The notes beneath the pieces were generated by a model. It saw nothing but the letters and a program-made list of their open reading frames with translations. It ran no database searches and was not told where the DNA came from. The translations under genes and the position numbers were made by a program. From Ophioderma brevispina (Eukaryota; Echinodermata; Ophiuroidea; Amphilepidida; Ophiodermatidae): a DNA stretch of 64,000 bases. The DNA is taken from the NCBI GenBank assembly GCA_023653785.1, contig JAMKCH010001703.1, positions 48,441 to 112,440 of the forward strand, given 5' to 3'. Positions 11,893-25,571 of the stretch are shown here, one piece after another (position 1 is the stretch's first letter; the number at the start of each line of letters is the position of its first letter).

Positions 11893-13706
11893 AGTTAATG
11901 TCATACCGCCTTACTAAGAACTTTGCTTATTAGTTTATGTCATAAACCCTTAATAAGAACCTAGATAACTAGTTTCACACTTGGAGTAGTTGCAGACTTG
12001 AGTATATACCCCTTATTCCTTAACGAACATAAACCAGGATAACACGGTTATTAGAGTTTACAAACCCAAATCTTAGCTAAGGAACTTAACTTAGGGTCTT
12101 TAAACACAAATAGGCCGTGTAAACCTAGGATAACACGCGTTATGGGGGGGGGTTCTACAATTCTCAACCTAGATAAGGATACCTAATAACCTAGATAACA
12201 GTTCCTTAACACAAGATAGCCAAGGATAGCACGCGTTATTTTGGAGCCGTACAAACGAAACCCCAGATAACCAACTGAACCTATATTCGTAAACCCCAGA
12301 TACTAAGTAGGCGTTATCATGGGTTGACAAAGCAAAACCCAAGAATGAGTCGGTAACCCACAGTTTACGTTTGTTATCCTAGGTTTACGCTCAGTTCTAG
12401 GGCTAAGGCAAGAACGAGACACTTAACCCTCCGTCTACCTGAACCATTTTTTTGTACAAAAAAAAACTCCAAGGGGGGGGTTACCACCCCCCCCCCCGCT
12501 GATTTTTGTTACTGAACATTCCGATTCCTGTAAATTTGGTACCACAGGGTAGCTTAGGTTTGCTTCTTCAATTGGTATTTCAAAATAAGTACCAACATCC
12601 CCATTATGACATAACTATAAACGTCATATGCTTGAGGAGGGGGAATAGTATAATAAGAAATAAAGGAAGATAATGAGAGGGAGAATATAATAAAAAATCA
12701 AGTGAACAAGGATAAAGAGTATAGGCAGAAACTGTCCATGAGAAAAAAAAAAAAACAACCAAAAAAATTAACACTATAATTATCACCGCCTAATAAAACA
12801 AAAACAAATTAAGACAAAAAAAAAAAAAAAAACAAAAAAGAAAACAATTAAAAACCAACAAATAAAACACAATAAAAACTATCTAAAAATTAAAATTAGA
12901 TAAAACCAAACTGTCTATTAAAAAAAAATATAAAATGAAAAACAAATAAATAAGAAAGAAATAAAAACTAAACAAATCCATTAAAAAAAAAACAAAAAAA
13001 AAAAAAAAAAAGATAAAAATGTTTTTTAAATAATGTTGAAGAATTAAATATTAAAAAAAAATTAAAAGAGACACAACAATTTAAAAAGTACCCCCCACCC
13101 CCGCAATATGAAAAAAAAAACAAGCCAATAACAACAGAAAACAAAACAACAAAAAAAATCACAAATTAGAAATAACCACAAAAAAATTATAAACACTCTC
13201 AAGTAAAAATTATAACATAAAACTAAAAAAAAACATGAATAAAAACAACCGAAAAAAAAGAAACAACAAAAAAAAAGAAAACCAACAAACCAAACAACAA
13301 AAAAAAAAAAAAAAACAAAATCAACGAAAGCAATAAAAATAGTAAAAAAAAATAACTAAAACAATCATTCAAATTTCCACACACTAAAACAAAAAATACC
13401 AACATAAATTCTCAAAAACACCTACAACAAAAAAAAAACCCGACTAAAAAAAAAACTAATCAAAGAAAAAAAAACATAAAAAAATACAACAACACAAAAA
13501 GAAAACAAATAAAAAACAAAAAAAAAAAAACAAAAAAAAAGAAGACACCATGGAAAAGACAAAATAAAAACAAAACTAAAAAAAAAAAAAATAAAACAAA
13601 AAACCAAAAGCAACAGAAAAAACAATATGAATAAAAAGAGAAAATTAAAAAAAAAAAAAACAAAAAAAACAAAAAAAACCAAGAACAAAAAAAAAAAAAA
13701 AAAAAA

Positions 13707-13743
<37 letters not shown>

Positions 13744-16629
13744 AAAAGAAAAAAAAACACAAAGTATGAAAATACGAATATTAGGGTGAAAAAAACGCAT
13801 GAAATCGGAGTAGTCCTAACCTTTTTTAATGTTGAATTTGTGAATTTCTCCTATGGTGTTATGGGAAAATTGACCATTTGCTAACATGCGAACTTTATAA
13901 CCTCATTATGACGTAATGTAGGCATTTGGTACTAATTTTGGTTTCAATGGAAAGAGGACATACTATCTATTATACCAAAAAGGCAAGTGCCTGTGAGTTT
14001 CTTCTACCCTTCGGTTAGACGAGGGTTTAATGCTTTCTATAGCATGGAACGTATAGCATGATGAACACAAAGATAGGACACTCATCAACAGGAACGCTGA
14101 TATTCATCATACTCCATGTTTATATTCAAGTGTACTATTCTTGGAGCATCTTATTGACTTGTTTTTAGATAGTAATTATGTTAGGTATGTGTGTGTACAG
14201 TTATCAGAGATTAAATCCCGATTTGGGTGATAGATGCATATATTGTTGTCATTTATGTGTTGCGGCTTAACTGATTTTAAAACTTTTGGTAAAATAATGA
14301 CAACTTTCTGGGTAAACGCTCGTTGGTGGCGACCTGATCGTTCGATAATCTTCTTTCCTTTAATGTTTTTCTCAAATTTATGCAGCAGCAAAATCCAGAT
14401 ATATTGTAAACAAAAGGATTTTTATTGTAATCACAATTGAATATTAAATAAGTGGCTTTTCATTTATGTTCCAGACACATGTTCATTTCATGGAGTCCAA
14501 TACATGTTGTATATACTATAACTTTTTTTGTGATAGGAGAAGCTCTGTGATGGGAGGTTTGTTGCTGGAACACTACTTGAACTCTGAAGTTTTTGCATTT
14601 TTGTATGCTTGAATGGGTAAGGTAAGTTCATCTGCCGAAACACCGCGGCGTTTCGGCATTAGCGCTCTATTAAGGGAATAGACAGTCATTTAACACAGAT
14701 GACTAGAAAAAAAGTGTGTATTCTTTTATGAAACTTTAATCTATTGATTAAAATCTCAGACAAGCGAGTTTTCAAAAAAACATAAGTGCCGTTGTGTTTT
14801 ATTTATTTATCATTTATTCAACAAAAATAGTGTAAGAGTTAAAGGTTGTTGCAACGAGAGATTTTGAGGCACCCACATATTGTGTCATTACCTGTGCATA
14901 TAGATTAGACACTCAACCCTTTCTTACTTGTATTTGGCTAACCAAAAAAAATGTCTTAAAAGAGAGAAAAAGGGTGATTTGATTGGCTTATATTCAACTA
15001 TAAAATCATAGCTGAATTCGTATGTTGCTCCTATACGAAATTATAAATTTCACAATTTTTGTTACCAAAGAAATACTTCTAAGCTTAATCCTTTGAGATG
15101 GGACACAGAGTTTTTGATGGAAAGCTGTATGTTAGGGCAAAATCAGTACTTTCGACGCTGATTTGTGAATCTCTCGTTGCACCATTTAAGATCATTACTA
15201 GTAGGCGAATCAACACCATAAACTTCTTGCGGCGCAATATAAACATCAACAATGTCAAGATTAAAGCCCAGGCTTATAACGACTCTCGTCAGGTCATTGT
15301 GGAGAATATGTACAGGCTGGGATTCCGCATACACATATCTAATAAGTTGGGATCTGTGGTTCAGCGTAGGGCTGGCCAGGGTTCACCTGATCACTGACAG
15401 TGTCGCCGAACGAAATGCCTCCAGTGTCTCTCTGGACAACATGAAAGGAAGCCACAACCTAACCCTATTGCCTCGGAAAACCTGACTGGGTTTCCATACC
15501 TGTCAATTCCTGCTTAATAGTTCTTTTAATTTAGAGCCTTTCGCTCAAAACACATAAAACTTTCTTCACAGGGACCTTGGTGTGGTATGTATGTGTGGCC
15601 ATCTTGCACAGACTGCCAGCTACTCATCATGTCCGTGCAACCGATTTCACCAAGATATTGACGAAATGTGACCCACTGATAAAGCTGATCTAAAGGTTCT
15701 GTTTACGCTGATACAAAGCCTGGAGACCACGTCGGTACGGATCCACAGATTTAGATTAATTTCCCTAACTTCTTGTTGTTCCACCAAATCATGTCTGACA
15801 GACTCTCAACTTATCTTACTCTGTTATGGACCTTGAACTTCAACTACGCAAAAAAGCGCTCTGAAAAGTATAAATGGCTAAAGTATATCGAACACACGTT
15901 TGTAATGAACGATAATGTAGCCAACGTAAGAGAAAAGAGGAAAAAACACTGGGACTTATTCAAATTAGCCGATGCATTCAGTGGAAACACAATTTGATGT
16001 TACCCTTTGAACGGTCGCCATTTGCAGGTAGAGCCTTCAAACTGCATGGAATTAACTGAGGATGTTGCATAACGACGCAATCACCTCTTGCACGGGTCAA
16101 TTGTATTGTTTGAAAGAAATAGAACCTGATCGAATCTTGTTGTGTAAATGTTCCCATTCATATTGATCCCAGTTCGGACTTCTTCACCTTGCAAATGGGG
16201 AATTTGAACGTGAAAAGAGCGAACAGCATAAGCTAGCATACTATGTCAAAGAAGAAGGAAGGAAAACGGGTTACTAACTCAGTTTGTGATATCTAGACCG
16301 CCAAGGGCAAGTCAAAGGTCCTGCTTGAACGACATTGCCTTTTGATTCAAAAGGGGGTCTTCCTGGGCGATCTTTTGTCTCCAATAATGTTTTGATGGTC
16401 TTAAAACTATTGGGCTAGCATATAAATTCATTGAAGATAATTGTATCGGTGTTATTAGTACTTACCGTTCGCTGAGATATTTGGCCTAATTTCAAAGACA
16501 AGCGCCACCATCAGAAAATATTGAACACAATTCAATCCTCAATGTCTTGGAAATCATGAAAAAAGGGATTTCATTGATGCCCCCGGAAAATCCTTGATGC
16601 TCCGGGAAAAGTTCCTTGGTAGTAACTTA
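11893..16629 (+). mobile_element. Degraded LINE, segmental duplication copy 2
   Basis: It starts with 113 bp matching the DIO-A 3' region (5813-5937), then jumps to sequence matching 7240 onwards and follows copy 1 to ccttggtagtaac near 16629. RT remnants are readable: MSDRLSTYLT near 15791, YIEHTFVMNDNVANVREKRK near 15885, LADAF near 15967 and a frameshifted KGVFLGD block near 16350. Relative to copy 1 it lacks 5937-7240 and the 9975-11243 insertion, and gains an A-rich tract. Confidence 0.72.
12620..13790. repeat. A-rich low-complexity tract (about 1.17 kb)
   Basis: The tract is almost only A with scattered C, T and G, including uninterrupted A runs near 13725. Copy 1 has about 30 bp at the matching place (near 7860). 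Apparent Phe-rich or Lys-rich open frames here are composition artefacts. Confidence 0.85.
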
Positions 16630-17887
16630 ACATTCTCTGGTACAAACACTGTAATTATGAAATTGGTCAATCAAAAGTAAATGGGAATAATTCACGATAA
16701 GGTCTATACTCTAAGTTAGGCTATCCCTCAATCAGGTATATGTAACTGGGGCACGAGCGAACAGACACACACGCTGGATGACTTTGCATATCTTGATACC
16801 CAACACCGGATTAGAGCATTTCTTGGTCTTCAATCACTGGATTTTACACAGCCATCATTCATAGCCCGACGACGGTCGGGGTTTCCTCGGATCTCGGAGC
16901 TCTACTTTGAATCCCATACTCGGCTACGCCCTTTGCAGAGATGAAAGCTGACGATCGCCCGTCGTGCATGCTCTCTAGTCGCAAGCGCAAACTCCGGAGT
17001 TATTAAAATTGAAACGTAAAAAAACTAGTTAAGCCATTGTGCTATCAACATTTATGAGATGGCAGTGATCAGGCCACGGCGAAGCATCTGAAGAACAAAA
17101 TGGTTCGAACTGGTAAAAACAGATTGGCAAAACTTGTCCCAGAAAGTCTTTGAATTTTGGCGGCTAGTATTATCTACAAGGAAACATGTTGAAGGTGACG
17201 ATTCTTTAAAACATTGACCTCACTGGAAGTCCATCAAATATGATCTTGTCCTCGGGGTGGTGAGCGTCGCTGTTCGTGCGCTCCCCACGTTCAGTATTTG
17301 AAGGACATGGAAGAAAGAATCAAAATGAAGTATGCATAACTATATGCGGCTAAATATGAAACAGACTCCATGTGCATTAATAACTGCCCTGTTATCCTAA
17401 AAATCACGGGGTAAATATACTTGGCGTCATAAACTCCATTGCTCAGCCTATATTCTGCAGCCCTAAAAGGTGTTGTTATGAGCTTATACACAAGGGACAT
17501 TTTTTACTCTTAGTGATATCACGGGTTCACGACACTTCACCGTTAACGTTATTGTTAATTTGTGTGTTTTGTACTCGTGGCAGGCATGCATTGAAAAATC
17601 GAGGCCTTTGGTGGCGATTTGTTTTTCGTCCTGGGCTTTGCTTTTGTTTTCACTTTTGTCTTGCTTATTGATTTTGTTGTCCTGTTCTGTTTGTATAAAG
17701 GTTGGTTTAGCAACAACGATCACAACACAACAATATTTGCCGTTTTTAGTTATTTGCGTTTAGACCTGTTATGCTACGTATACATTTTTAAGCTCTATTG
17801 TTAACAAAATGTATGGATCCATAACACATTCAAGTGAAAAAAGGTATTGGGGTTTGTCATCGGCAAATATAATGAAATAAATCCATC
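16630..17887. other. Non-coding, no feature recognised
   Basis: Neither strand shows a recognisable exon, repeat or RNA gene. A more GC-rich patch around 16850-16990 was read in both directions without a match. Confidence 0.4.
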
Positions 17888-18700
17888 TTAACACTTAACT
17901 GCATAAGGGGGGGGTTCCTAGGGACCCCTTTTTTGTTGTATTTCAGCCGGCGATGGCGATTTTTAACGCTTGCAAATATTGGGTTATAAGGTTTTTGTAT
18001 TTGTTCAACCTGTAGTTGCGCTTGCATTGCGTGCAAAAAAAAATCCAAATCCATCGCATATTTTTGCGTAATTAGAATGGGGTTCCCTAGGAGCCCCCCC
18101 CCCACCGTATGCACTAACGAAAGTACCCACGACAAAAATAAAAATCTTATTAGAGTTACTGTGATTCTGATTTTCAAATGCATTACACCTAGTGACATAA
18201 AAACAAGTAAATAAAATAATAAAAAAATCTTGGGAAGTATAGTAGGCCAATGGAGCCATATATTTTTTATATACATCATGTAACATCGGTTTTCCTGGAG
18301 GACCTATGGTAACATTATCAAGGTACCGTTAAAAAAATATAAAATGGCATGAGACATGTATGTTGGTGCTTAATATAGTAACTAGTTTCATTCTTTCACC
18401 AATGAAAAGCAATCGCCTAGTCTAGGTGAAGCAATGCCGTAGAAAATGCCGAAACAAATTGAGTGTCCTTTTTCGCACATTTTGACGCAACATCAAAATC
18501 AATGTTTTGCCCCATTTTCTTACTGAACAACTTTTTTCCGTTTTTATTTCTTTACTGTTTGATGTCTTGAATGCCTTCTACATGTGGTGGATTTCAAAAA
18601 AAATCCCTTTAGGAAAGTGGTTTTATAGGGGGGGCCCTTAGGAACCCTCCCCGTTATTGCACTAACGGAAGTGCAAACCCCTTATGCAGTTAAGTGTTAA
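17888..18700. mobile_element. TTAA-flanked MITE, piggyBac-like
   Basis: The element is bounded by TTAA at 17888-17891 and 18697-18700. Terminal inverted repeats are CACTTAACTGCATAAGGGG (left) and its complement (right). Palindromic C/G runs (ggttcctaggga...; ggttccctaggagcccc) occur inside each half. TTAA duplication is the hallmark of piggyBac-type transposition. No transposase is present, so it is non-autonomous. A second copy at 38947-44926 is split by another element. Confidence 0.8.
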
Positions 18701-20330
18701 AACTACTCAATAACATTAAAAATTGGATTCCTCGTGTTAGAAAATACACAAATTATAAGCCATGTTGATGCTACTTTTCTGTTTTTGATCTCCAACAAGC
18801 TTTTAGATTAATTAACGCAATGGCTAATTCTACTATTTCCCCAACATTTCCAGTGAGAGAGAGTTTTGAAGTATCTACCAGCGGTTCAAGATGGAACCTA
18901 CCTGTCAATACGAACACGCACACTACAGGACAACAAAGAAAACACCCCACACAACACAGACAATAACACTTTTGATGCAGGAGAGCTTCAGATGATAAAG
19001 ATAATTAGAAGTAGAGTAAAAGGGATAGAATAGAATTCACCGGAGAAGAGCATGTATCAAACCATTCATTCCTCAGATAGATGGTTGTTGAAAGGTGTCC
19101 TTTGTTCTTCTATTTGGTTTGCATTATTCTATTTGTTGTACGGTTCAGGTACAATGAATGTTACCTTTTATATATGATATAGATATATGCAACAACAAAT
19201 TAGCGTTAATATTGGTAAAAGATAAGGAGAATAGAAAAAGAGAGAAATGGTTCTCCTATTTAGTGACATCTTTCTAGATGTTTTACATGTATGATGAGCC
19301 GTACTTTCGTGTATGACATAATGAATTTAAAATATAGCATCTCTGCTGGTCTTAAGGATTGTCAATTATTTATAAAAGAATGAATTTGGCCTGGCTCTTC
19401 TATATACCTCAAAGTTTTATTTAAGATTGAGTGGCATTTGGATTTTAACCTCTAATGACCCCAATAAGTAAAAGTGGATAATAAGGGGTCAAAGTAACAA
19501 CATTGTTCAAGATATTGGGTAAACGTTCTACCCGTTGTTTCTCATCGTGTTACAAGGATTCAGAAAAAGTAAATTTAACCTATATGGGACGGATGTTTTT
19601 AAGTACAGGCAAAAATGTAAAGGTCAAACGTTTGACCTCCACAGGGGTACAAAATTGAAAAATAGCTTCGAGTTCGATCAAAACAGTCTCTAACCATTCG
19701 TATTGTCATAACAATCAATATTCAAAATGAATTAAGAGATAGTATGTTCCTCTTCGGGGGAATTAATAATTTATTGTCGAGTATATGTCACAGTACAGCG
19801 CCTGTAGTCGGTATATACATTATATGCTGTACATGCACGCACCAGGTACTTTACATTTACCCTCTAAACAATGTAAGAAAACCTCCTAGATATAGTTTTG
19901 AATATAATTATTAAAGCAAGGAAACAAGAATGTACTCCGTGACTCCATACTGGTGCACGTATTTCAGAGTGGAGTATGCCAAAGAATCCAGGTTGATTGT
20001 ATGTAAAGTGTCAACAGATGACTCCATCCAGTCTCTGCGATCTTCGGAGAGTTATAATAATGAATAATAATATTATGACATTAATATGTCAACCTTCGGA
20101 GAAGGTTGACACAAGACTGTGTTGACAAGCGGCCCGGTCCATTGTGATGTCAAGGTACTCGGTGTTGGGTCGTTGTGACAGTTGTCTCCATCTAGAGTGA
20201 TGTAAGTTCTCTTTTTGCCCACTATCGGTTTGCAAGATGGAAAACAGAGCTTACGGTTTGGGTTTGCTGAGTTTAATGTGCGTCAGGCCTCTAAGGGCAC
20301 CCAAAGGAATCGGCCAGATTATTCAATAGT
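18701..20330. other. Non-coding, no gene recognised
   Basis: The stretch is AT-rich with some AGGTCA-like half-sites near 19480 and 19620. A perfect 10 bp stem, 3 nt loop hairpin (gtcaaccttc / gaaggttgac) lies at 20088-20110. Confidence 0.4.
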
Positions 20331-23215
20331 GGAGGGCTATGTAAAATATGGTGAAGTTCATGTTAATTGTTGGCAACCACTATAAACGGTACTACTTACT
20401 GGGTCTGACTATTCAGAAAAACATGTGCCATTTTTTCCGTGACCTTAGTGGACTTAACACAAGGTCAAGGTCAAAATGGTCATAACTCGTCCAAAGTATA
20501 TTCGACCTTGGTGACCAAAATTGTGGACCAATTCACAAGAGAAATTGTATATGATATTCATTTTTTTATTTGACCTTCCTTTTCTTGTTATTTGCAAAAT
20601 AACCTAATTAGAGACAATAATATGCACAAAATTGCCTTTCTGCTGTCTATTACCCCAGTCCTGGTCAGAGCAGAGATCAGGCACTCAAAACGGTTCAAAT
20701 ATTGAACCCATTAGTACTTTACCCAGAAAAGGGGTAGAGTACTATGGGGGTCAAATATTTGAACGGCTCTAAATCTTTGAAGAGAGCTCAAAATATTCCA
20801 GGTAACAAGGAGTAAAAAAAAGTCAATAGGTCACATGTGTGTGACGGTTCTTCCCAAGATATTTGGGAAAAATAGGTTAAAGGTCAATTTGTTTATTCAA
20901 GAAAGGTCAACATTTGCAATAATCAGATTACTTTTGTATAAAAATATCAAAAAAAAATTATTTAATTATACTGATTCCAAAATATGCTTTTTTATTTTGC
21001 ATATGGGTTGGTTCCGTTAAATAGGAGGGGTATAATGCCCCCACCCCATAGAGTACGTCTACAGGAATTTGATGACCCTCGCATTATAACAACAAGAAGA
21101 TGCCAAAAGTGCATAAAAACATTCATATTTGGAATCAGTATCATTAACCTTTTTTTAAATATACAGGTAATCAAAGGGTGCACCTTCGAGATAAAACAAA
21201 TGCTTTAGGCCTTTTCTCAATATTTGGAAGGAAGGCATTCACATGCATGGCGACCCCAATTGACTTTTGTACTCCTGGTACCTAACGAATGAATTTGAGC
21301 TATATCTCATAAGATTTAGAGCACTATGAAACATTTGACACCCATGTAACCTTTACCCCTCTCCTGGGGCCACACGCAGCAGCCGGGGGTCACCGGCAAA
21401 CATTCATATTGCAAAAGTTATACTTTCTCGAATTTTCCCGTATCAGACATTGCAGTAATCCCGTTCTGTTTTGATCAAAACCTTCTGCTCTGCCTATAAT
21501 GGTTCATCACCACAATAATATCATTACATTTTCCTGGAAATCCTTGTCAAAAGACCTTCGCGAGAATAGAAAACTATAATAAATTTGCGTGGGTTCATTT
21601 CATACATGTATGACGTTGTATTGCATACGTCTCTAATTAGTAGATAGCACTTCTATATTGCTGAAATTTCATATATTTTGTGCAAAGACATAATTGTGCA
21701 ACTGCTTGCATTTTAGCCTGGAAGATGCCATTTCAAGACCAGAAAGTTTTTTTTAAAAACAAATTCAAGTTTATAACTTGGGGAATCAATTTTAAACTCT
21801 GTGCAGTATGCCGATCCACTGTTACAAAACCTAATTCAAAATCATACACATAAAGCTTTGAAGTTTTGTTTATGAATGTGCAACTGGCTGGAATATCTGA
21901 GATCAGCAGCACGGTCGCGTCACCCCCCCCCCCCCCCCCCCCCCCCCCCACCCCCACACACACACACACACACAAATACCCACACAAAGGGGCGGTACAA
22001 TAAGGTCGATTGTTTTGTTGATTTGTCCATAAAATGGTCCAAAGCGTTTTAGAGATATTGACAGAAAAAGAAAGTCCACCAGTTTAGAGAAGAGATGCTC
22101 AAAAAGCGACCACTAAGTGGTTATGTCTAGCTTATTGACAAAAAAGTCCACATTTTCAAAGTCCCGCGACCCCTAAACAAGGAGTTCAAAAGCACTGCGT
22201 ATAAACAGTACAAGTAATTATGATAGGTCTAAAAGCACTCATAAACAAGTATGGTAAGAATGTTAAAATCCTACCCTTAAGACGTAAATAATATTTGACC
22301 CCTACAGCAAGTAGAATTGTTGTTTTGTATACTGTAGAGCCTCATTTTACACAGAATTGAGCCGATTACGATACAAACTCGAAATTTTCCAAATCGTACA
22401 CTAATGAAAGTTCAAGTGTGGCAAAGTAACCCCCTTGATGCAGATTTCAGTGTTTTTGCCACTATTTCACGTTAACATATGTATCGTGCCACAATCGTGG
22501 AAAAAAATACCCCTTTTACGTGTTGCTTGGATCGAGCATGATATCTCCTTATCAATGACCAATGTCCCCGGCCACTCTGTATGGAAAGAATAATTAAACA
22601 TCACACAAATATCGACTGAGACTGAAAGATAACTAGTACACTCAACTTTTGCTTGAAGTGCGGAATACGCGGTTAGTTTCGCGGGTTGATAACAAAACAA
22701 GTATTTCCATGGATTGGTATATAGACACATCAACCATTTTCTCTTGCACCATTTTCATAAAAACAAACATGGCATAAAACAAGGTATAATGCGGAGTTCT
22801 GTATAGGCGTTCACTATACATTGTGCAAGAACATGAGGCCTAACTCTGCTTTGGACAGGACTGGAGTCTGAATAATGGCAAATTTATGCATGTCTCTAAT
22901 TAGCTTAATTGCATATAAACAAGAACAAAGCTCAAGTAAACAAAATAACTATCATATGCCCAACATTCCCTATGAAATTTGCCACATTTTCGTACCAAGG
23001 CCGATACAATTTGCGAGCATGTATGACCAGCTTTGGACCTGGACATCGCGGTCAAGGCGTCACTAAAGGGTTCAAAACGGGAAAAAACATGGCAACATCG
23101 TTTGTCTGGAATAGTCAGACCCAGGTTAGTAGAATACATTTATAATGGTTGCCAACAATTAACAATAACTCATTAAAATCATACTCTGGAGAACATAGGC
23201 CCCTCCACTATACAA
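20331..23215. repeat. Inverted repeat pair about 2.8 kb apart
   Basis: The left arm at 20331-20395 (ccctccactattg... complement, ggttgccaacaattaac complement) matches the right arm at 23138-23215 in inverted order. It may be the ends of one degraded DNA transposon or two copies of a repeat. No transposase was recognised between them. Confidence 0.5.
21923..21974 (+). repeat. (C)n followed by (CA)n microsatellite
   Basis: A run of 27 C is followed by CCCCC and about ten CA units. Length is likely unreliable. Confidence 0.95.
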
Positions 23216-23249
23216 GTGCCGTATCGTCTTGCATATCTTTTTGAAGAAT

Positions 23250-23590
23250 TAATTATGTTGAAAAGCTGGGTGCCAGGACATGCGAACCTTGTGCGGACGA
23301 CAATTCTCGAAGTTTGCGCTTTTCTTTTAGACTACATTGCACCATTGATCTCCAGGACGAAAGGTCTTGGATGAGCAGCATTTGAACTTCACAAGCTTGT
23401 CATCAGAAAAGATTTTGAATAGCCTTGAGGTACAGAACACGATGCCAGACTGTATCATAAGCAACAGTTAGGTTTATTGAAGACGCATTCAAACCTCTGC
23501 TCTTCTGGAAGGATGTGTCTCGATGTCATTAACTAGATCAACCTCAACAGACTAAGAAAATGTCGGTGCGTTTCACAACCGCGAACCAGC
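23250..23590 (-). mobile_element. LINE reverse-transcriptase fragment
   Basis: On the minus strand LTVAYDTVWHRVLYLKAI is readable near 23420-23475, a close match to the VDLTAAYDTVWH motif of jockey-type and related RTs. It is followed across frameshifts by SWRSM and, near 23280, an AQGSHVLAP block resembling LPQGSVLAP. It is truncated and frameshifted. Confidence 0.65.
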
Positions 23591-24325
23591 AAAACCATTC
23601 GCCACATCTTGATGACTATGTGCTGAGAGTCTACAAGTCCCCTCAACCTGGACGAGGAAACTATCAACTGCGCTCTAAAGACAAATCTTCACTGCTGATT
23701 TTGGGGGACTTAACCCCCCCACGCCACGTACGACGATTATAACAAGACGAAAAAATTGACAAACTTTAATTAAAATCGGAGCCATTTATTCACTTTTGAG
23801 GCCAGGATAGGCGAAAGAGTTTGTTAGCGATTGGTTAAGAAGCCACAGAAAATGCTAGGGTTTGGAGACACAGGTTAAAATCTGTTTTGGATATTGTAAA
23901 ATACAATTGATATTTGAAAAAAATGATCCTAACATCAATAAAAAGAAACACCACCCGTAAATGTAGACGAGAATCGATTTGCCTATAACACTAAGATAAA
24001 TACTCATTGAATCATCTTAACACACTATATACATAAATACTCAGTTTAATGTGTGATCTTTTAAAGAAGTATGTGACCCGATCTTGGGTACAATTTTAAG
24101 GTCGATAAGTTCGATTATGTCCGTGTTTCGTTTTGTTCTCTACTTGATACGGAAGCCTGCCACTTGTAACACTCCGTATGACACTAATTACCAAGTATCG
24201 TAGTGAACAACTAAGCGTTATTGATAGTAGAAGCGATTTTATGCTTTTATAATTAAAAACCCTATCACTATTGTGCTAATATAATATGCATAATTTTAAG
24301 TCTTATCTAAGAACTGAAAATTCCA

Positions 24326-24440
24326 GGACAATGAGAAAAAATACCACCTTTGGTTATTACTTGATATTACTTCCTTCCGGGTAAATCAGGAGGGCTCCCA
24401 ACCGCGATCGGAACAGCCACCTTTTAATATTTCTACTCTC
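24326..24440. repeat. Block similar to 53395-53500
   Basis: acaatgagaaaaaatacc...ttccgggtaaatcaggagggctcc matches aggcaatgagaaaaatcgcc...ttccgggtaactcagggggtcc at 53395-53500, in the same orientation. It lies about 300 bp after the DIO-B stop on the minus strand. It is probably a repeat family. Confidence 0.55.
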
Positions 24441-24713
24441 ACAAGCAACATACATTGTATAACCAGTGTGGTCGCCCACGTTGTAAGGAAGTGTTTGTTC
24501 ATACATCAAGCAACATTTCCCGAGTCCTTTAATTCAATTAGTGGTACATAATGAGAAAATTACCACTTTCTTGCGCGTAGGCTGTACCAAAATGATTAAT
24601 TTTGCAAGGGTAAGTGCGGGAAGACGAGGTTTCAATCGGTCACTTACCTTTTTAAATTGCCTTTAACACACCGGCCTTTTCCCAATTTAAACAGTCTTGC
24701 TTATAGGAAGAAA

Positions 24714-25008
24714 CTACAGGTGTTTTGCAGAACCATGGCGATGCTTCATCTGTAGACTAATACGGGACTCAATTGCCAGCATGACAATACGACCAAGATA
24801 GGCAACCTTTTTTGACCCCTTTGTTGGCTCCTCGGAGTCGATAATGATGATGACTCGATCGGAAGCGCCTGTAAGTCAAAGCGAATTTGTTGTCCATTGT
24901 GTCCAGTATGAGACCAACCTTGCTGTTATCGGACGGGTTAGCCTGAGTGAATGTATTGTGACTGAATCCGGGTGTCATCACGTCTCGTGTAAGCAAACCA
25001 TTAAATTG
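24714..25008 (-). CDS. DIO: DIO-B C-terminal exon (frameshifted)
   Basis: The first frame reads LLTRDVMTPGF...ANPSDNSKVGLILDTMDNKF, aligned to DIO-A ANPLDRYKVPLVVDSMEDIF. A frame change after ALTY opens DRVIIIIDSEEP, matching DIO-A DRVYIIEGG, and runs to TAG at 24714-24716. The acceptor after cctag at 25009 gives phase 0 where phase 2 is expected, so the 5' edge is uncertain. Confidence 0.75.
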
Positions 25009-25396
25009 CTAGGTTAACAACACATTAAAGATAAACGTGATTGATAAAGCCAACGACCAAAGAAAAAAGTCATTGTATACATGGAGGCTACTTACATTAT
25101 TGAACTAATTACTTACTAATATACACATATACGTTAAACGTAAAAAAAAAACAAAAGAACTAACAAAAATAAACAGTGAACAACTCATTGAATGACAATA
25201 AACTCAATCATGCCGATATATTTGTATTTTCACAGACAAGCATCATTAGTTATGATATTTGATTACCCTGTGTTACATTGTATAAACTTCTGTATATTTT
25301 ACATTGCTCATTATTTATTATTATTATTATTGTTCATTATTTATGTCTTTTGGTGTTGTATTGTTGTTGTTACTACTATTATTATTATTGCATTAC

Positions 25397-25571
25397 CTTG
25401 CCAGCACTGATTCTGTCTCGCATGGTTTTGTGTTGTTCCATGAAACAGAAGAGAGGCCCAATCGTTCACTTTCTCTTTGGGTGTGCTCAGCAAGGTAGAA
25501 CAAAGGATGTGAAGCTTATCTTGAAAGTCATCATGCGCAACTTGCGCAGCGACCTGTTCAAGACCACAGGC
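25397..25571 (-). CDS. DIO: DIO-B core exon (frameshifted)
   Basis: Acceptor tttttgatag precedes GCCTGTGG; the donor is gtaatg. Length is 175 nt against 173 in DIO-A and DIO-C. One frame gives DDFQDKLHIL and PKEKVNDWASLLF; another gives FMEQHKTMRDRISA, which aligns with YMRQHRILDDRIEA of DIO-C. The conserved YxAExH block is readable only by changing frame. Confidence 0.68.

Noticed and set aside
13422..13884. Long Phe-rich and Lys-rich open frames
   Set aside because: They arise from A-rich low-complexity sequence without stop codons and have no protein-like composition.
17857..18286. Overlapping minus-strand open frames of 93 and 140 codons
   Set aside because: They lie inside the TTAA MITE and read its repeats and C/G runs; no conserved domain is seen.
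25420..25571. Two extra in-frame TGA codons in one frame of the DIO-B core exon as additional selenocysteines
   Set aside because: Alignment to DIO-A and DIO-C shows this frame is wrong over that part; a small frameshift explains them.
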